Shown here piece by piece: positions 1 to 8,420 of a stretch of 64,000 nucleotides of DNA. Position 1 is the stretch's first letter, and the number at the start of each line of letters is the position of its first letter. The position numbers and the translations under genes are program-made. This DNA comes from a bacterium. Lineage in GTDB: Bacteria; Cyanobacteriota; Vampirovibrionia; Obscuribacterales; Obscuribacteraceae. The stretch lies in the NCBI GenBank assembly GCA_018062085.1, contig JAGOSY010000013.1, positions 1 to 64,000 of the forward strand, written 5' to 3'. Under the pieces are notes generated by a model. The model did no database searches, was not told the DNA's origin, and worked only from the letters and a program-made list of their open reading frames with translations.

Positions 1-234
1 TAGGCATGATGAACCTCCTGCGCGGTTGGCGCTTGGTGGATGTTTGTGATTAAGTACCTAAAACGATATCAGGTACAGCCCACAGTCAGGTTCATCACTT
101 ATTTCAACTAATCTTTTGACATCCTCCTAAAGGACCTATCAACCTGCCCTTAAACTATTGCATGTCATAGATATACAATAGAGGCTGTGGTTGTGCTACT
201 ATTAAGCTTATTGGGGTTTTAACTTGGTTAACAT

Positions 235-1410
235 ATGTCCGAACAAGAGCGACCATATTTGCAGTCACATCCTTGGTTAAGGTTCTCAATCAATCTGCAA
301 AAGTTTGATTACCTTTTATGGATGAAACTTGGCGAAGCGCAATCTAAGTGTGATCATATTGCCGGTGTTCCGCTGCTTCCGTCATTCGCCTCTGAGATGC
401 ATCAGATCTACTTGGCTAAAGGTGCTCTTGCGACTACTGCCATTGAGGGTAATACTCTTTCTGAAAGTCAGGTTATGGCTCAGTTGCTTGGTACTCTCAA
501 GCTACCACCCTCAAAGGAATACTTAGGGCAAGAAGTTCAGAATATCCTAGATGCGTGTAATTCAATTGCTACCGCGATTGTTGAGGGTACATTCGACGAT
601 AGTTTCGATGTCGGTACAATAAAGCGCCTGAATGCAATGGTCTTGAAAGACCTTGCTTTGGGTGAAGATGTTATCGCCGGTGAGATTCGACAGCATTCAG
701 TTGTTGTGAGTAACTACAGAGGTGCTCCTGCTTCAGACTGCGAATATTTACTAGAGAAGCTGTGCGATTTCTTAAATGGTTTTGTCATTGAAGGATTTCC
801 CAAAGCCGCTTTGGGCCTTGTGAAAGCTATGATCGCGCATATTTATATTGCATGGATCCATCCGTTCGGCGATGGAAACGGTAGGACTTCGCGACTAATG
901 GAGTTTATCATCTTGCTGCAAGCAGGTGTTTCTACTCCGGCAGCACATCTGTTGAGCAACCATTATAATCAGACGCGCAGCGAATACTATCGGCAACTGG
1001 GGCGTGCAAGCCAGAACGGTGGCGATATTACTGATTTCATTTCTTACGCTGTCGGTGGGTTTGTCGACGGTTTGAAAGAGCAGATTGACAAGATCAAAGA
1101 CTATCAGCGCGATATTACGTGGCAGAAGTTTGTTTATGAAAGCTTTCAGGAGAAGAAGATTCAGCCTGCGGATAAGCGTCGTAGAGATTTAGTCATTGAA
1201 CTTTCTGGCATCTCTGGACCAATTCTTTTGCATCAGATCAAGCTGGCAACACCCAGGATTGCCGATGCATATGCAAAAATTTCGCAAGCAACTCTTATGC
1301 GTGACTTGAATATATTGAAAGCTAGAGGATTGATCGCGATGACCCAGCGGGCTGTCTGGGCGCGCAAAGATAGAATTGATGCCTTCCTGCCAAGTAAGGC
1401 TGAATCCTAG
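235..1410 (+). CDS. Fic family protein with C-terminal winged helix
   Basis: Fic proteins usually transfer AMP or another nucleotide group to a target hydroxyl. The catalytic loop HPFGDGNGRTSR sits at residues 209-220 and is complete, so the enzyme should be active. An N-terminal inhibitory motif of the (S/T)xxxE(G/N) type is visible at T67-G72 (TTAIEG), which places it among the self-inhibited Fic proteins with the inhibitory helix before the Fic core. Residues about 315-385 look like a winged-helix DNA-binding domain, suggesting autoregulation. The length (391 aa) is normal for the DUF4172/wHTH-type Fic group. The ATG start has no strong ribosome binding site. It stands alone, with no antitoxin gene visible. 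The target is unknown. Confidence 0.93.
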   Translation: MSEQERPYLQSHPWLRFSINLQKFDYLLWMKLGEAQSKCDHIAGVPLLPSFASEMHQIYLAKGALATTAIEGNTLSESQVMAQLLGTLKLPPSKEYLGQEVQNILDACNSIATAIVEGTFDDSFDVGTIKRLNAMVLKDLALGEDVIAGEIRQHSVVVSNYRGAPASDCEYLLEKLCDFLNGFVIEGFPKAALGLVKAMIAHIYIAWIHPFGDGNGRTSRLMEFIILLQAGVSTPAAHLLSNHYNQTRSEYYRQLGRASQNGGDITDFISYAVGGFVDGLKEQIDKIKDYQRDITWQKFVYESFQEKKIQPADKRRRDLVIELSGISGPILLHQIKLATPRIADAYAKISQATLMRDLNILKARGLIAMTQRAVWARKDRIDAFLPSKAES

Positions 1411-1510
1411 TTGCAGTGATGATCCCCCTATTTGCTAAATTATTAACTCAGCTTAAAGTCTTCAGTCCAGCTTCGTTTTGAGGCTGAATTTTCTTTTGAG
1501 AGGTGTTCCT

Positions 1511-1927
1511 ATGTTTTCTTTTAAACTGATACGGGCTGGGCTTGTTCTGTTGCTGCTCACGGTTTGTTGGCACGCTGCAGTTACTGTAAGTGCTCAAGGT
1601 TTGGTGGGGGCGCCCGTCGATCCGCGCTATGGACAGGGCTCTGAGATTGGCGGTTTGGCGGCCCCAGGTTATGATGGCGTCCGAGACATGGTGCGCATTG
1701 CCACTGGTGTATCGGTGCTCCTTGCTTGTCTGTTCGGCTGGTACAGATCGAGAAAAGTTTCTGGAAAGAGGCTTGTGAAAGAGCTGGTCTTGCTCGTGTT
1801 GGTTCCGTTGGCGATTTATTTCGGTGGAGTTTATTCAATTAGAAATGTTGGCGCCTTAGGGCCGTGTCAGGTTGCCAGCCTACTTCGTGCCGGGCTTTCT
1901 TGCTCTGGCTGCTTCTTCTCTTTCTAG
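1511..1927 (+). CDS. Small exported membrane protein, unknown function
   Basis: The start is taken at the ATG at 1511 because GAGAGGTG lies 6 nt upstream; an in-frame TTG at 1478 lacks such a site. The 138-aa product begins with a signal peptide (hydrophobic core near residues 7-22, then VSAQ) followed by a proline/glycine-rich loop and two hydrophobic segments near residues 58-72 and 88-105, separated by a basic stretch. This layout resembles TrbC/VirB2-like pilins and small two-TM exported proteins, but I do not recognise a family. Its last 48 nt overlap the 3' end of the oppositely oriented metalloprotease-like gene, so the C-terminal Cys-rich tail is written in the same DNA as that protein's C-terminus. 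Confidence 0.6.
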   Translation: MFSFKLIRAGLVLLLLTVCWHAAVTVSAQGLVGAPVDPRYGQGSEIGGLAAPGYDGVRDMVRIATGVSVLLACLFGWYRSRKVSGKRLVKELVLLVLVPLAIYFGGVYSIRNVGALGPCQVASLLRAGLSCSGCFFSF

Positions 1928-3247
1928 AAGAGCCTTTTCTGCTTCAGCGCTTCGAGGTTGCAGCTTCTCATCATAGGAGCGCATAAACTTTCCGGCGCCG
2001 TGGGTCATATCTATTTCTTTTTGATCGATGCCTTTCATCATTCCATACAACTTGTTATCGGTTTGCATAAGTTGTGTTCTGTGACTATCACCTAGGCGCA
2101 GCATGGTCAGCCCTTCTGCCAGCATTTCGTGCGGCCCTGTAAAATAATTGGTGGCGGGCTTTACCTGGGCCAGGCGCTCTACTCGATCGGGGCTGACTTC
2201 CCCAGTCACTCTCCCTTTATCGTCGATTCTCTGCCAGTTTGAGTGGGGCGTGGGGCCGCCTGGCGCATACCCTCGACCATCTCGACCGTTCATCATCCAT
2301 TGATTTTCTTCTGGCTTTGAGCCTGGAACAGGCGACCATCCCATACCCTTGTAGAAGTCTGCTTTCTCTGCCGGATTTTTAAAGACTTTTTCTTCACTGT
2401 GATGGCCAAGTTCATGGATCATGACACTTTCAATGCTGCGGTGGGGGCCATCTCTTTTAGTATCACGATCGCGTTCTGTTATTGGTGTTTTGTCGAGTGA
2501 GTTAGGATCGACTATTACAGCTGGATTGCCGTGAACGTCTGGTTCGAAGGCCGCTACACCTTTGGCCGAAGGTTCAAACGATTGATTCTTTAAGAAATAG
2601 AATTTTACGGCTTTGCCACTGTCACCGGTGGCGTGTGAAGGGGTGGCCTTGTCGAGGGCTGCTTCGATTCCCAGCAGTTCTTTGAGTTTCGGACTGCGAA
2701 CTTCAAGCTCTTTGCCTGGTTTGCTACCGGGATCTGATGCCTGCCGTGGCTTAGGGTCTCCTGGTTGTGCGAATTTTACTCCGAATTTATTTTCTAGTTC
2801 CAGTTGCTTCAGGCTAGTCATCTCTTTTAGCGTTCGGTCAATTTCTTTGAAACCTTCTCTGGTTTTATCGACTGTGCCTATGGTGAGCTTCTCGCCATTG
2901 TTTTTGAGACTGAACTCTACCTTGCCATCGGGTGTGTTTCTTGTGTCTAGCCCGTTGGTTCTTGCAAAGTCGTTGAACGGCTTATCGCCTAACTTGTCTG
3001 GTGTTTTATCGCCGGCGTCGTTCTTGGTGGGTGTTTCTGCTTTGGCGAACTTGGTGGAGTCTTGAACTGGAGGCTTGCCAAAAATTGAACCTAGTTCGTC
3101 TCGAAAGCGATTGGCTGTGGCAGCGGATAAGTCATTGTCGCCTACCGCGGTTGGACTTTTGTCACGAGCTGCTGTTGTGTCGTGGGCTGTATCTGCTTTC
3201 GCGATTGCCATTTTTGTCGAGCTATCCTTGTGACTGGCTATAGCCAT
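1880..3247 (-). CDS. Predicted HExxH zinc metalloprotease with disordered N-terminus
   Basis: The C-terminal third carries HELGH (about residues 278-282) and, about 85 residues later, a YF...HEMLAEG segment whose glutamate could be the third zinc ligand. This HExxH plus YF/E..AE arrangement resembles the anthrax lethal factor-like (ATLF) gluzincins and is shared with the protein at 41593-42864. Residues 1-110 are rich in K, D, T, A and P and look disordered. There is no signal peptide or membrane segment, so export by a classical route is not expected. No start has a good ribosome binding site; the ATG at 3247 is chosen, with a TTG at 3271 and an ATG at 3211 as alternatives. Substrate unknown. 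The protease call is from motifs only. Confidence 0.7.
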   Translation of the reverse strand: MAIASHKDSSTKMAIAKADTAHDTTAARDKSPTAVGDNDLSAATANRFRDELGSIFGKPPVQDSTKFAKAETPTKNDAGDKTPDKLGDKPFNDFARTNGLDTRNTPDGKVEFSLKNNGEKLTIGTVDKTREGFKEIDRTLKEMTSLKQLELENKFGVKFAQPGDPKPRQASDPGSKPGKELEVRSPKLKELLGIEAALDKATPSHATGDSGKAVKFYFLKNQSFEPSAKGVAAFEPDVHGNPAVIVDPNSLDKTPITERDRDTKRDGPHRSIESVMIHELGHHSEEKVFKNPAEKADFYKGMGWSPVPGSKPEENQWMMNGRDGRGYAPGGPTPHSNWQRIDDKGRVTGEVSPDRVERLAQVKPATNYFTGPHEMLAEGLTMLRLGDSHRTQLMQTDNKLYGMMKGIDQKEIDMTHGAGKFMRSYDEKLQPRSAEAEKALLEREEAARARKPGTK

Positions 3248-3513
3248 CTTAGGAGCCGGGACGTGAAACAATCGTGACAGCGGTTTGGTGGGAGTTTATG
3301 GTCCATGTTGATTGTTCCGGGTGGTTCTTTCATCGTGGTTCTTTCATAGCGATTCTGTCGACTATATATAGTCGGCATTGTGACATTTGAAATTAAACAT
3401 GCCCGCAATCAGGTCATTGCAGTAAAACTGCTTGACGAAGGAGATTTCAAGGCGAGACCATCATAAATAGGAACGCCGACCGGTGCGGCGAAAGTAGTTA
3501 GTGAGGTCTATTG

Positions 3514-4161
3514 ATGACTGGCGATAATCGTGCAGACGAATACAAATGGGCTGAGAACTTCGGTGCTGGAATAGCCTCACTGGAGGAAGGTAACTTTGCC
3601 AAAGCTGCCCGTTCGCTCGAGATGGCTGCTGCCATAGCCGAAAAGCTTGAGCTGAGCGAGCCTTTATCGAACACATTGATTGCTTTGGGTGATGCTTATC
3701 GTCTGGCTGAACAATATGATAAAGCAGAGCAGACATTTAAAAAGGCTGTCGCTTTTTCTGATAAGTTTTTAGAGGACAAGACACAGTATGCTTTTGCTAG
3801 TGCTGCCCTTGGACGTCTTTATATTGAACTTGATAAAACGATTGAAGCTAAGAATGCTTTTGAACAGGCCGTTTCAATATTTAAACGACAACGTGCTGAA
3901 GCAGAGCCCGAGTCAATTTCAGCGTTCGTTGGTTTGATCACATGCTACCTACAGCTCAATGATTTTGTACAAGGCGAAAAGTTGGCAGAGTATACCGCTG
4001 ATTTGTCGAAAAGTTTGTTAGGACCAGCTGATAGCAACACTCTTGTGGTGATGAATCTATGGGCTGTGTGTGCTGAGGCACGTGGTAAGGGCAAGAAGGC
4101 TGCTGAAATTCGCGCACGCATAGACTCTCTTGATACTGCCGCCGTGACGGCTCAAGGGTAG
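3514..4161 (+). CDS. Tetratricopeptide repeat protein (cytoplasmic)
   Basis: The 215-aa protein is built of about four to five helical TPR units (for example FGAGIASLEEGNFAKAARSL and IALGDAYRLAEQYDKAEQTF), with the usual small and aromatic residues at helix-packing positions. It has no signal peptide, so it is probably a cytoplasmic protein-protein interaction scaffold. The ATG at 3514 follows GTGAGG by about 7 nt; a TTG one codon earlier is less likely. The next gene starts 22 nt after the stop with its own strong ribosome binding site, so the two may be co-transcribed. No catalytic domain is attached. The partner is unknown. Confidence 0.85.
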   Translation: MTGDNRADEYKWAENFGAGIASLEEGNFAKAARSLEMAAAIAEKLELSEPLSNTLIALGDAYRLAEQYDKAEQTFKKAVAFSDKFLEDKTQYAFASAALGRLYIELDKTIEAKNAFEQAVSIFKRQRAEAEPESISAFVGLITCYLQLNDFVQGEKLAEYTADLSKSLLGPADSNTLVVMNLWAVCAEARGKGKKAAEIRARIDSLDTAAVTAQG

Positions 4162-4183
4162 TTACATGTTTAAATAGGAGGCC

Positions 4184-4699
4184 ATGCAAGTGAAGCTATC
4201 GGTGACGGTGCTGGCGATATCTGTTGTGGCCGCGCTTGCAATGGGCAGCAATATAATTGCTGGCGCTGCTACCTTGAGCCCTGACGACAAGAAGTTCATC
4301 ATAAGTACAGCGCAAGCTGGAATGACGGAAGTAAAGCTTGGTGAAATAGCCAAGCAAAAGGTAAAGTCAGATGCTGCTCGTGAATTCGCCGAAAGTATGA
4401 TGGCTGACCACAAGAGAGCTAATGCTAGGCTCAGAGCTATTGCCGAGAAGAAGGGGCTAGAGGTACCCACAACTTTTGATAGTGAGCATCAAGCATTGGT
4501 CGACAAATTTATCGCAATGGACAAAACCGGTTTCGAGAGATTTTATGCCAATCAAATAGTTGCAGACCAGCGTAAACTTTTGGCTTCTCTCGAGATTCAG
4601 TCGGGCAAAGGTGACATTGACCTGCAGAAATTTTCGAAAGAAACGATTCCTGCTATTAAGAACCACCTGCGCATGGCTGAGAAGTTGAACGCTTTGTAG
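4184..4699 (+). CDS. DUF4142 secreted four-helix protein
   Basis: After a signal peptide (residues 1-28, ending near AGA) the mature part shows the DUF4142 pattern: an early AQAGMTEVKLGEIAKQK helix, an FAESMMADHKRAN motif, and a late KNHLRMAEKL helix. The family folds as a ferritin-like helical bundle and is common in periplasmic proteins of stress-exposed bacteria; its biochemical role is not established. The start ATG is preceded by AGGAGG at optimal spacing, one of the strongest ribosome binding sites in the window. It lies 22 nt after the TPR gene. Its 171-aa length is typical of the family. Confidence 0.9.
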   Translation: MQVKLSVTVLAISVVAALAMGSNIIAGAATLSPDDKKFIISTAQAGMTEVKLGEIAKQKVKSDAAREFAESMMADHKRANARLRAIAEKKGLEVPTTFDSEHQALVDKFIAMDKTGFERFYANQIVADQRKLLASLEIQSGKGDIDLQKFSKETIPAIKNHLRMAEKLNAL

Positions 4700-4812
4700 G
4701 GGGTTGGTTTGTCGCACTGTGCAATTTGCAAATGCTATGGTTGTAAGAGTGGAGATTTAGTAAGTGGTGAAAGGATTGATCCTTTAATAAGTTCTGCGGA
4801 TATAAGGTAAGC

Positions 4813-5652
4813 ATGAAATTTCTATTCAATCGATTGCTACCAGCCGCGATCATTAATGCCACGCTGATTTTTCTTTGTGTAATTGTGCCGTTGTACCCTG
4901 TTACCATCATTATGTTTGCTTGCGGGATTTTTGAACCTTCATTCTTTTCAAGCTGGTACTTCGAATTTTGGAAGTTTTTTCCACCAGCTGTAGCGCCTTT
5001 ACTTTTTCGAGTGATTTGGCAAATTTTAGAATTTGAGCGAAGTCCTGGAGAGCAGTGGTTGTTGCTTAACTGGCCTGTCGAGCGACAGAGTAAGTTGAGA
5101 GTCGCTTACGCTGATATTGCAACTGGCTTGGCTGCAACATTGATAGCTTCTGTTGCTCTTGACCCGTGCCAAATTCTGGTTGGTCGTTTCTTTTGTCAAC
5201 GGTCGAATGGGTATACGCTCATTGCCGGATGGACCATGGTGCCTCTCGTATACTGCTGCACTCTTGCCTCCGTTTTGCTTTTGAGATATGGGATACATTC
5301 TGCAAGAACATCTATCGCCGAATCTATCCCCTTGTCGAGTTGTTTGAAGAATACTGACAGGCTGCAGCGAACGATTGCAATTTTTAGCATGCCATTCTTT
5401 TGCGCTATTGCTGGCTTCTGCCTGACGCCTGGTTACTATTCAGCGCTTCTTTACCAGTCTGCAACATGGCTTTTATTGATTGTTGTGGTTATTTGGTGGG
5501 CTGCGGGGGCAGTTATTGTTAGGTATTGGGATAGTCCGAGGGCATATTTATTCTATTTGTTTTTCTTCGTTTATCCAGGCGTGTGTTGTCTCAGTTTGCT
5601 GCCGGCCATTTCGACAATTTTAAAGGTCGGGAAGCTCAGTGAGATTTATTGA
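4813..5652 (+). CDS. Polytopic membrane protein, unknown
   Basis: The 279-aa product has about six to seven hydrophobic segments (near residues 11-37, 50-75, 95-112, 130-160, 190-205, 218-238, 245-272) and short polar loops. I see no transporter signature, HExxH, or other catalytic motif. The ribosome binding site (AAGGTAAG region) is modest. A short ORF with a much stronger site starts 11 nt downstream, so the two may form a small operon encoding membrane or surface proteins together with the SAF-like protein that follows. Function cannot be assigned. Confidence 0.75.
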   Translation: MKFLFNRLLPAAIINATLIFLCVIVPLYPVTIIMFACGIFEPSFFSSWYFEFWKFFPPAVAPLLFRVIWQILEFERSPGEQWLLLNWPVERQSKLRVAYADIATGLAATLIASVALDPCQILVGRFFCQRSNGYTLIAGWTMVPLVYCCTLASVLLLRYGIHSARTSIAESIPLSSCLKNTDRLQRTIAIFSMPFFCAIAGFCLTPGYYSALLYQSATWLLLIVVVIWWAAGAVIVRYWDSPRAYLFYLFFFVYPGVCCLSLLPAISTILKVGKLSEIY

Positions 5653-5663
5653 GGAGTGAGCAA

Positions 5664-5789
5664 ATGGGCTATTTCTATAGACTATTGGCTACAGTCGACA
5701 TTGGTTTGAACGATCGAGGGTTTATGTCAAAAGCAGCAACTCTAATGTATTGCCACCAGATTTTGAGTAGACTGGGGTATATGTTCTGA
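5664..5789 (+). CDS. Possible 41-aa small protein
   Basis: An ATG at 5664 follows GAGGAG with 7-nt spacing, a much better ribosome binding site than those of both neighbours, and opens a 41-codon frame ending in TGA at 5787-5789. The peptide is neutral to weakly basic, with aromatic residues at both ends (starts MGYFYRLLAT, ends SRLGYMF), and has no long hydrophobic run. It sits 11 nt after the stop of the polytopic membrane protein, as expected for a co-transcribed small gene. It has no recognisable family. The evidence is the ribosome binding site and the position only, so it could also be a leader peptide for the next gene. Confidence 0.45.
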   Translation: MGYFYRLLATVDIGLNDRGFMSKAATLMYCHQILSRLGYMF

Positions 5790-5839
5790 AATGCGAACAA
5801 ACTCGCGAAGTGACTGGATTATTACCTTGTGAGGGGCAA

Positions 5840-6202
5840 TTGCTGAAACAAAAGATTGCCGTCAAGGTTCTCGTGATATCAGTGCTGGTTGCGTTTTGTG
5901 CTGGAGCAGCTGTCGGTGCCCGATGTGAGTTCTTGCGTAATAAGGCTGAAGTTGAAGCGCAGGCGCTGATACCAAAAGATTATTGGGTCAATGTTGCTTA
6001 TTGCGCTCTGGATATTCCTGTGGGCAAGCGGATCGAGTTAAAGGATCTTGAGTTTAGGCAGATACGTTACTCTAGATGCCCTTGTGACCCCGTAACATCA
6101 GTTTGGGAAGGGTTCGGTCGAAGTATTGTTCATGCCAAAAAGAAGGGTGATTTTCTTTACCTCAACGATTTTGGTTTCCATCATAACAAGCTCGGGAACT
6201 GA
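5840..6202 (+). CDS. Membrane-anchored SAF-like domain protein
   Basis: A TTG start at 5840 is preferred over the GTG at 5810 because GAGGGG lies about 4 nt upstream and it starts directly before a basic N-terminus and hydrophobic helix (residues about 4-25). The outer domain contains an ALDIPVGKRIELKDLEF segment and a later GRSIVHAKKKGDFLYLNDF segment, which match the two halves of an SAF fold as in CpaB/FlgA-type proteins. Those are pilus or flagellar assembly factors, but there are no pilus genes nearby and the protein is only about 120 aa. It also has three cysteines in the mature part (YCALD and RCPC). The SAF assignment is by eye and moderate. Confidence 0.6.
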   Translation: MLKQKIAVKVLVISVLVAFCAGAAVGARCEFLRNKAEVEAQALIPKDYWVNVAYCALDIPVGKRIELKDLEFRQIRYSRCPCDPVTSVWEGFGRSIVHAKKKGDFLYLNDFGFHHNKLGN

Positions 6203-6222
6203 GTGTGAAGGTGTAATAAATT

Positions 6223-6406
6223 GTGAGGAAGATTCAGAAATTTTGCGCATTTGCGATATTTCTGGCTAGCCTTGAATGGCCTTGCTGTGGATGTTGCGCA
6301 TGTCACTTGTGGCGCCAAGCCGCGCACGCCACTGAGCACAATCGGAACGTTGAAGATTGAGCCCTCGTTTATTCCTGGTGTGGATTTTCGGCTAAACAGA
6401 GCCTAG
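6223..6406 (+). pseudogene. Short secreted-protein gene, probably frameshifted
   Basis: A GTG at 6223, preceded by GAAGGTG, starts a reading frame with a signal-peptide-like beginning (basic, then FCAFAIFLASL). From about 6270 this frame turns cysteine/tryptophan-rich and stops at 6358-6360. The +1 frame takes over at that point with ordinary-looking protein (NGLAVDVAHV, later GTLKIEPSFIPGVDFRLN) and ends in TAG at 6404-6406. One extra base near 6270-6275 would explain this; removing it would give a protein of about 60 aa. It could be a real frameshift mutation, a sequencing error or chance. It is otherwise an unexplained 304-nt gap between genes. Confidence 0.35.
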
Positions 6407-6506
6407 AAAAAATATTGTGGTTGGAATTGTGCCACAAACCCAACGGTCTATTTTGCTCTGATCGTTAACGCTATACTTTCCTTCTGTAGCTTGTTGGAGA
6501 ATTCAA

Positions 6507-7184
6507 ATGCAGCGGCGAAGCCTGAACGAACTTATTAACAAAGACGATCCGCGATGGCCAACTATTCAAGGCTGGCTGCAAGCGGCTAAGAATCAGGTTG
6601 AAAGTTTGCCAGCAAGTGACCCTGGTCGTGGTGATGCACTTGTGGGAACACAAGTGACAACAAGATCGCCCATGGGTGCAGTAGTGTATGAGTCGGGCGG
6701 GCTGTTGGTGGACCGCGGTTGGCTTAGAATCTTAGGTTCCGGACATCCTCGATTGCCTCGGTCGCTGCCAGAGTGGAACAACTCTGTGGGAAATGGCTTT
6801 CTTGATAAGTCGCCGCCTTTTCTCTTAATTGCCGATGATGCAGTTGGTGGATTTTTTGCGGTTGATGGAGGTGCTTTGGGTAATCCTGGCAATGTTTTCT
6901 ACCATGCGCCTGATACGCTTTCTTGGGAAGACTTAGGGAGCGGCTACGGAGACTTTCTTTTCTGGTGTTTCAATGGCGATCTGCAGCAATTCTATTTGAA
7001 TTTTCGCTGGCCAGATTGGCAAGCGGAAGTGGCAGAACTTGGAGGAGATCAAGGAATATCGGTCTATCCGTTCTTGCTTGCTGATGGCCCTCCGATAGGT
7101 TCTCGCCAGAGAGCTGTAGTCCCTATCCATGAATTGTACGGTCTGTACATAAACGATTTGCCGAATCAGCTTTTGCAGTCATAG
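6507..7184 (+). CDS. DUF2625 family protein
   Basis: The whole 225-aa length matches the DUF2625 pattern: an N-terminal RSLNELINKDDPRWP segment, a TQVTTRSPMGAVVYESGG core, a RGWLRILGSGHPRLPRSL loop and a DDAVGGFFAVDGGALG segment. The family is widespread and cytoplasmic, is related to SMI1/KNR4-like proteins in its general look, and has no established enzymatic role. GGAG lies 8-9 nt upstream of the ATG. It is a single gene: the upstream gene is a degraded ORF and the downstream gene is convergent. Confidence 0.9.
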   Translation: MQRRSLNELINKDDPRWPTIQGWLQAAKNQVESLPASDPGRGDALVGTQVTTRSPMGAVVYESGGLLVDRGWLRILGSGHPRLPRSLPEWNNSVGNGFLDKSPPFLLIADDAVGGFFAVDGGALGNPGNVFYHAPDTLSWEDLGSGYGDFLFWCFNGDLQQFYLNFRWPDWQAEVAELGGDQGISVYPFLLADGPPIGSRQRAVVPIHELYGLYINDLPNQLLQS

Positions 7185-7308
7185 ATAGTCCGTAGTGATA
7201 TCAGTTCTGCAACTAACTGCATTTTGGTCTTTCATCAATGTCTTGACGAAAGGCTTTCGGCTGTGTCCTAGACTTGTTTAGCGTAGTTTTTGCTGAGAGC
7301 CATCATAT

Positions 7309-7329
7309 TTCCTACGGTCATTGTAGGAA
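7309..7329. terminator. Possible weak bidirectional terminator
   Basis: TTCCTAC and GTAGGAA form a 7-bp inverted repeat around a 7-nt loop between the convergent DUF2625 and Fic genes. AT-rich flanks stand on both sides but there is no long T tract, so this is only a plausible terminator. Confidence 0.35.
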
Positions 7330-7351
7330 TTATACGCTGCGATCACACTCG

Positions 7352-8398
7352 TCAAGGCAATCCGTACCAGGTTGCGCGTCCTGCACCGTGTTGCACCAAT
7401 AGCTTTTTCTTGACCAACTTGCGGAAATGTTCTTTGAGCGTGTTTCCGCTTGCACCGCTGGTGCGCACCATGTCGCGCATGGTCACGCGGCCATGATCGC
7501 GGGCGTAGTCCAGAATCTTCACAGCCAGTTCTGGTAAGTCGGCGAGTACGATTTTTTCGCGCTCGACTTTTACGGCCAGCCGTCGCATTTGCTGCTGCAA
7601 AGCGCGCATGAAAAATACTAGCCAGGGCTGCCAGTTTGGTGCGTCGGAGCGAATGGTGCCTTGCGTCTGTCGCAATGCTAGATAGTAACTCTCTTTGTTG
7701 TTCTCGATGACGCTCTCAAGCGAACTATACGGCACGTAGGCATAGCCGGCTTGCAGTAGAAGTAAGGTGGTAAGAATGCGGCTCAAGCGACCGTTGCCGT
7801 CCTGAAATGGATGAATTTCCAGGAACACGACAATGAACACGGCAACAATGAGCAAGGGATGTAAGCGCAGGTCGCGGGCTTCTGCAAGCCAAGCGACTAG
7901 CTCAGCCATAAGGCGCGGCGTGTCGAAAGGCGTCGCCGTCTCGAACACAATACCGATCTGCTTACCGTCCTCATCGAAGGCGGCAACACTGTTGGATATT
8001 TTTTTGTATTCGCCACGGTGCCGTTCGTCCTTATCGCTGTAGCGCAGAAGATCGCGGTGAAGCTGCTTGATATGGTTTTCGTTGATGGGAATATGCTGCC
8101 AGGCGGCAAAGACAGTTTCTATGACTGCGGCGTAGCCAGCAACTTCCTGCTCGTCGCGGCTCTCGAATTTCTTGATTTCTAGGTTGGCAAGCAACCGCTC
8201 GACCTCGCGGTCGGTAAGCTTGCTGCCCTCGATGCGGGTGGACGAGCCGATGCTTTCGATAGTGGCAACGCGGCGGAGAGCCAGGAGCCGATCGGGCGCA
8301 AGGCTACCTAGGGCGCGCCAGGCACCTTTGAACTCGTCGATTTCAGTCAGCAACGTCAGCAAATCTGGCGTTATCTGGATGGTTTCAGTTTTCAGCAT
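7352..8398 (-). CDS. Fic family protein with C-terminal winged helix
   Basis: The catalytic motif HPFQDGNGRLSR lies at residues 196-207 and the inhibitory motif SSTRIEG at about 52-58, so this is a second self-inhibited Fic enzyme, probably an AMP transferase. Residues about 290-345 (LDYARDHGRVTMRDMVRTSG and following) form a winged-helix domain. The ATG at 8398 is chosen because GGTGAGG lies 8 nt upstream; a GTG at 8425 falls inside the repeat region. The gene looks richer in G+C, with more GCG/CGC codons, than its neighbours, consistent with transfer. Directly upstream are direct repeats (8421-8475) and a fragment of an abiEi gene (8509-8578), so the locus seems to have been inserted into or built on an old toxin-antitoxin site. 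Confidence 0.94.
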   Translation of the reverse strand: MLKTETIQITPDLLTLLTEIDEFKGAWRALGSLAPDRLLALRRVATIESIGSSTRIEGSKLTDREVERLLANLEIKKFESRDEQEVAGYAAVIETVFAAWQHIPINENHIKQLHRDLLRYSDKDERHRGEYKKISNSVAAFDEDGKQIGIVFETATPFDTPRLMAELVAWLAEARDLRLHPLLIVAVFIVVFLEIHPFQDGNGRLSRILTTLLLLQAGYAYVPYSSLESVIENNKESYYLALRQTQGTIRSDAPNWQPWLVFFMRALQQQMRRLAVKVEREKIVLADLPELAVKILDYARDHGRVTMRDMVRTSGASGNTLKEHFRKLVKKKLLVQHGAGRATWYGLP

Positions 8399-8420
8399 CT
8401 GATTGACCTCACCCCGTATT

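Noticed and set aside
1581..1838. Antisense frame inside the small membrane protein gene
   Set aside because: No ribosome binding site, compositionally odd protein, and it is the complement of a frame with a signal peptide and good start.
2613..3065. Long plus-strand frame within the metalloprotease gene
   Set aside because: It is a mirror of the minus-strand gene, with Ser/Leu/Pro-rich composition typical of antisense translation.
5026..5298. Minus-strand frame within the polytopic membrane protein gene
   Set aside because: No start signal; composition is random-like while the plus frame has clean membrane segments.
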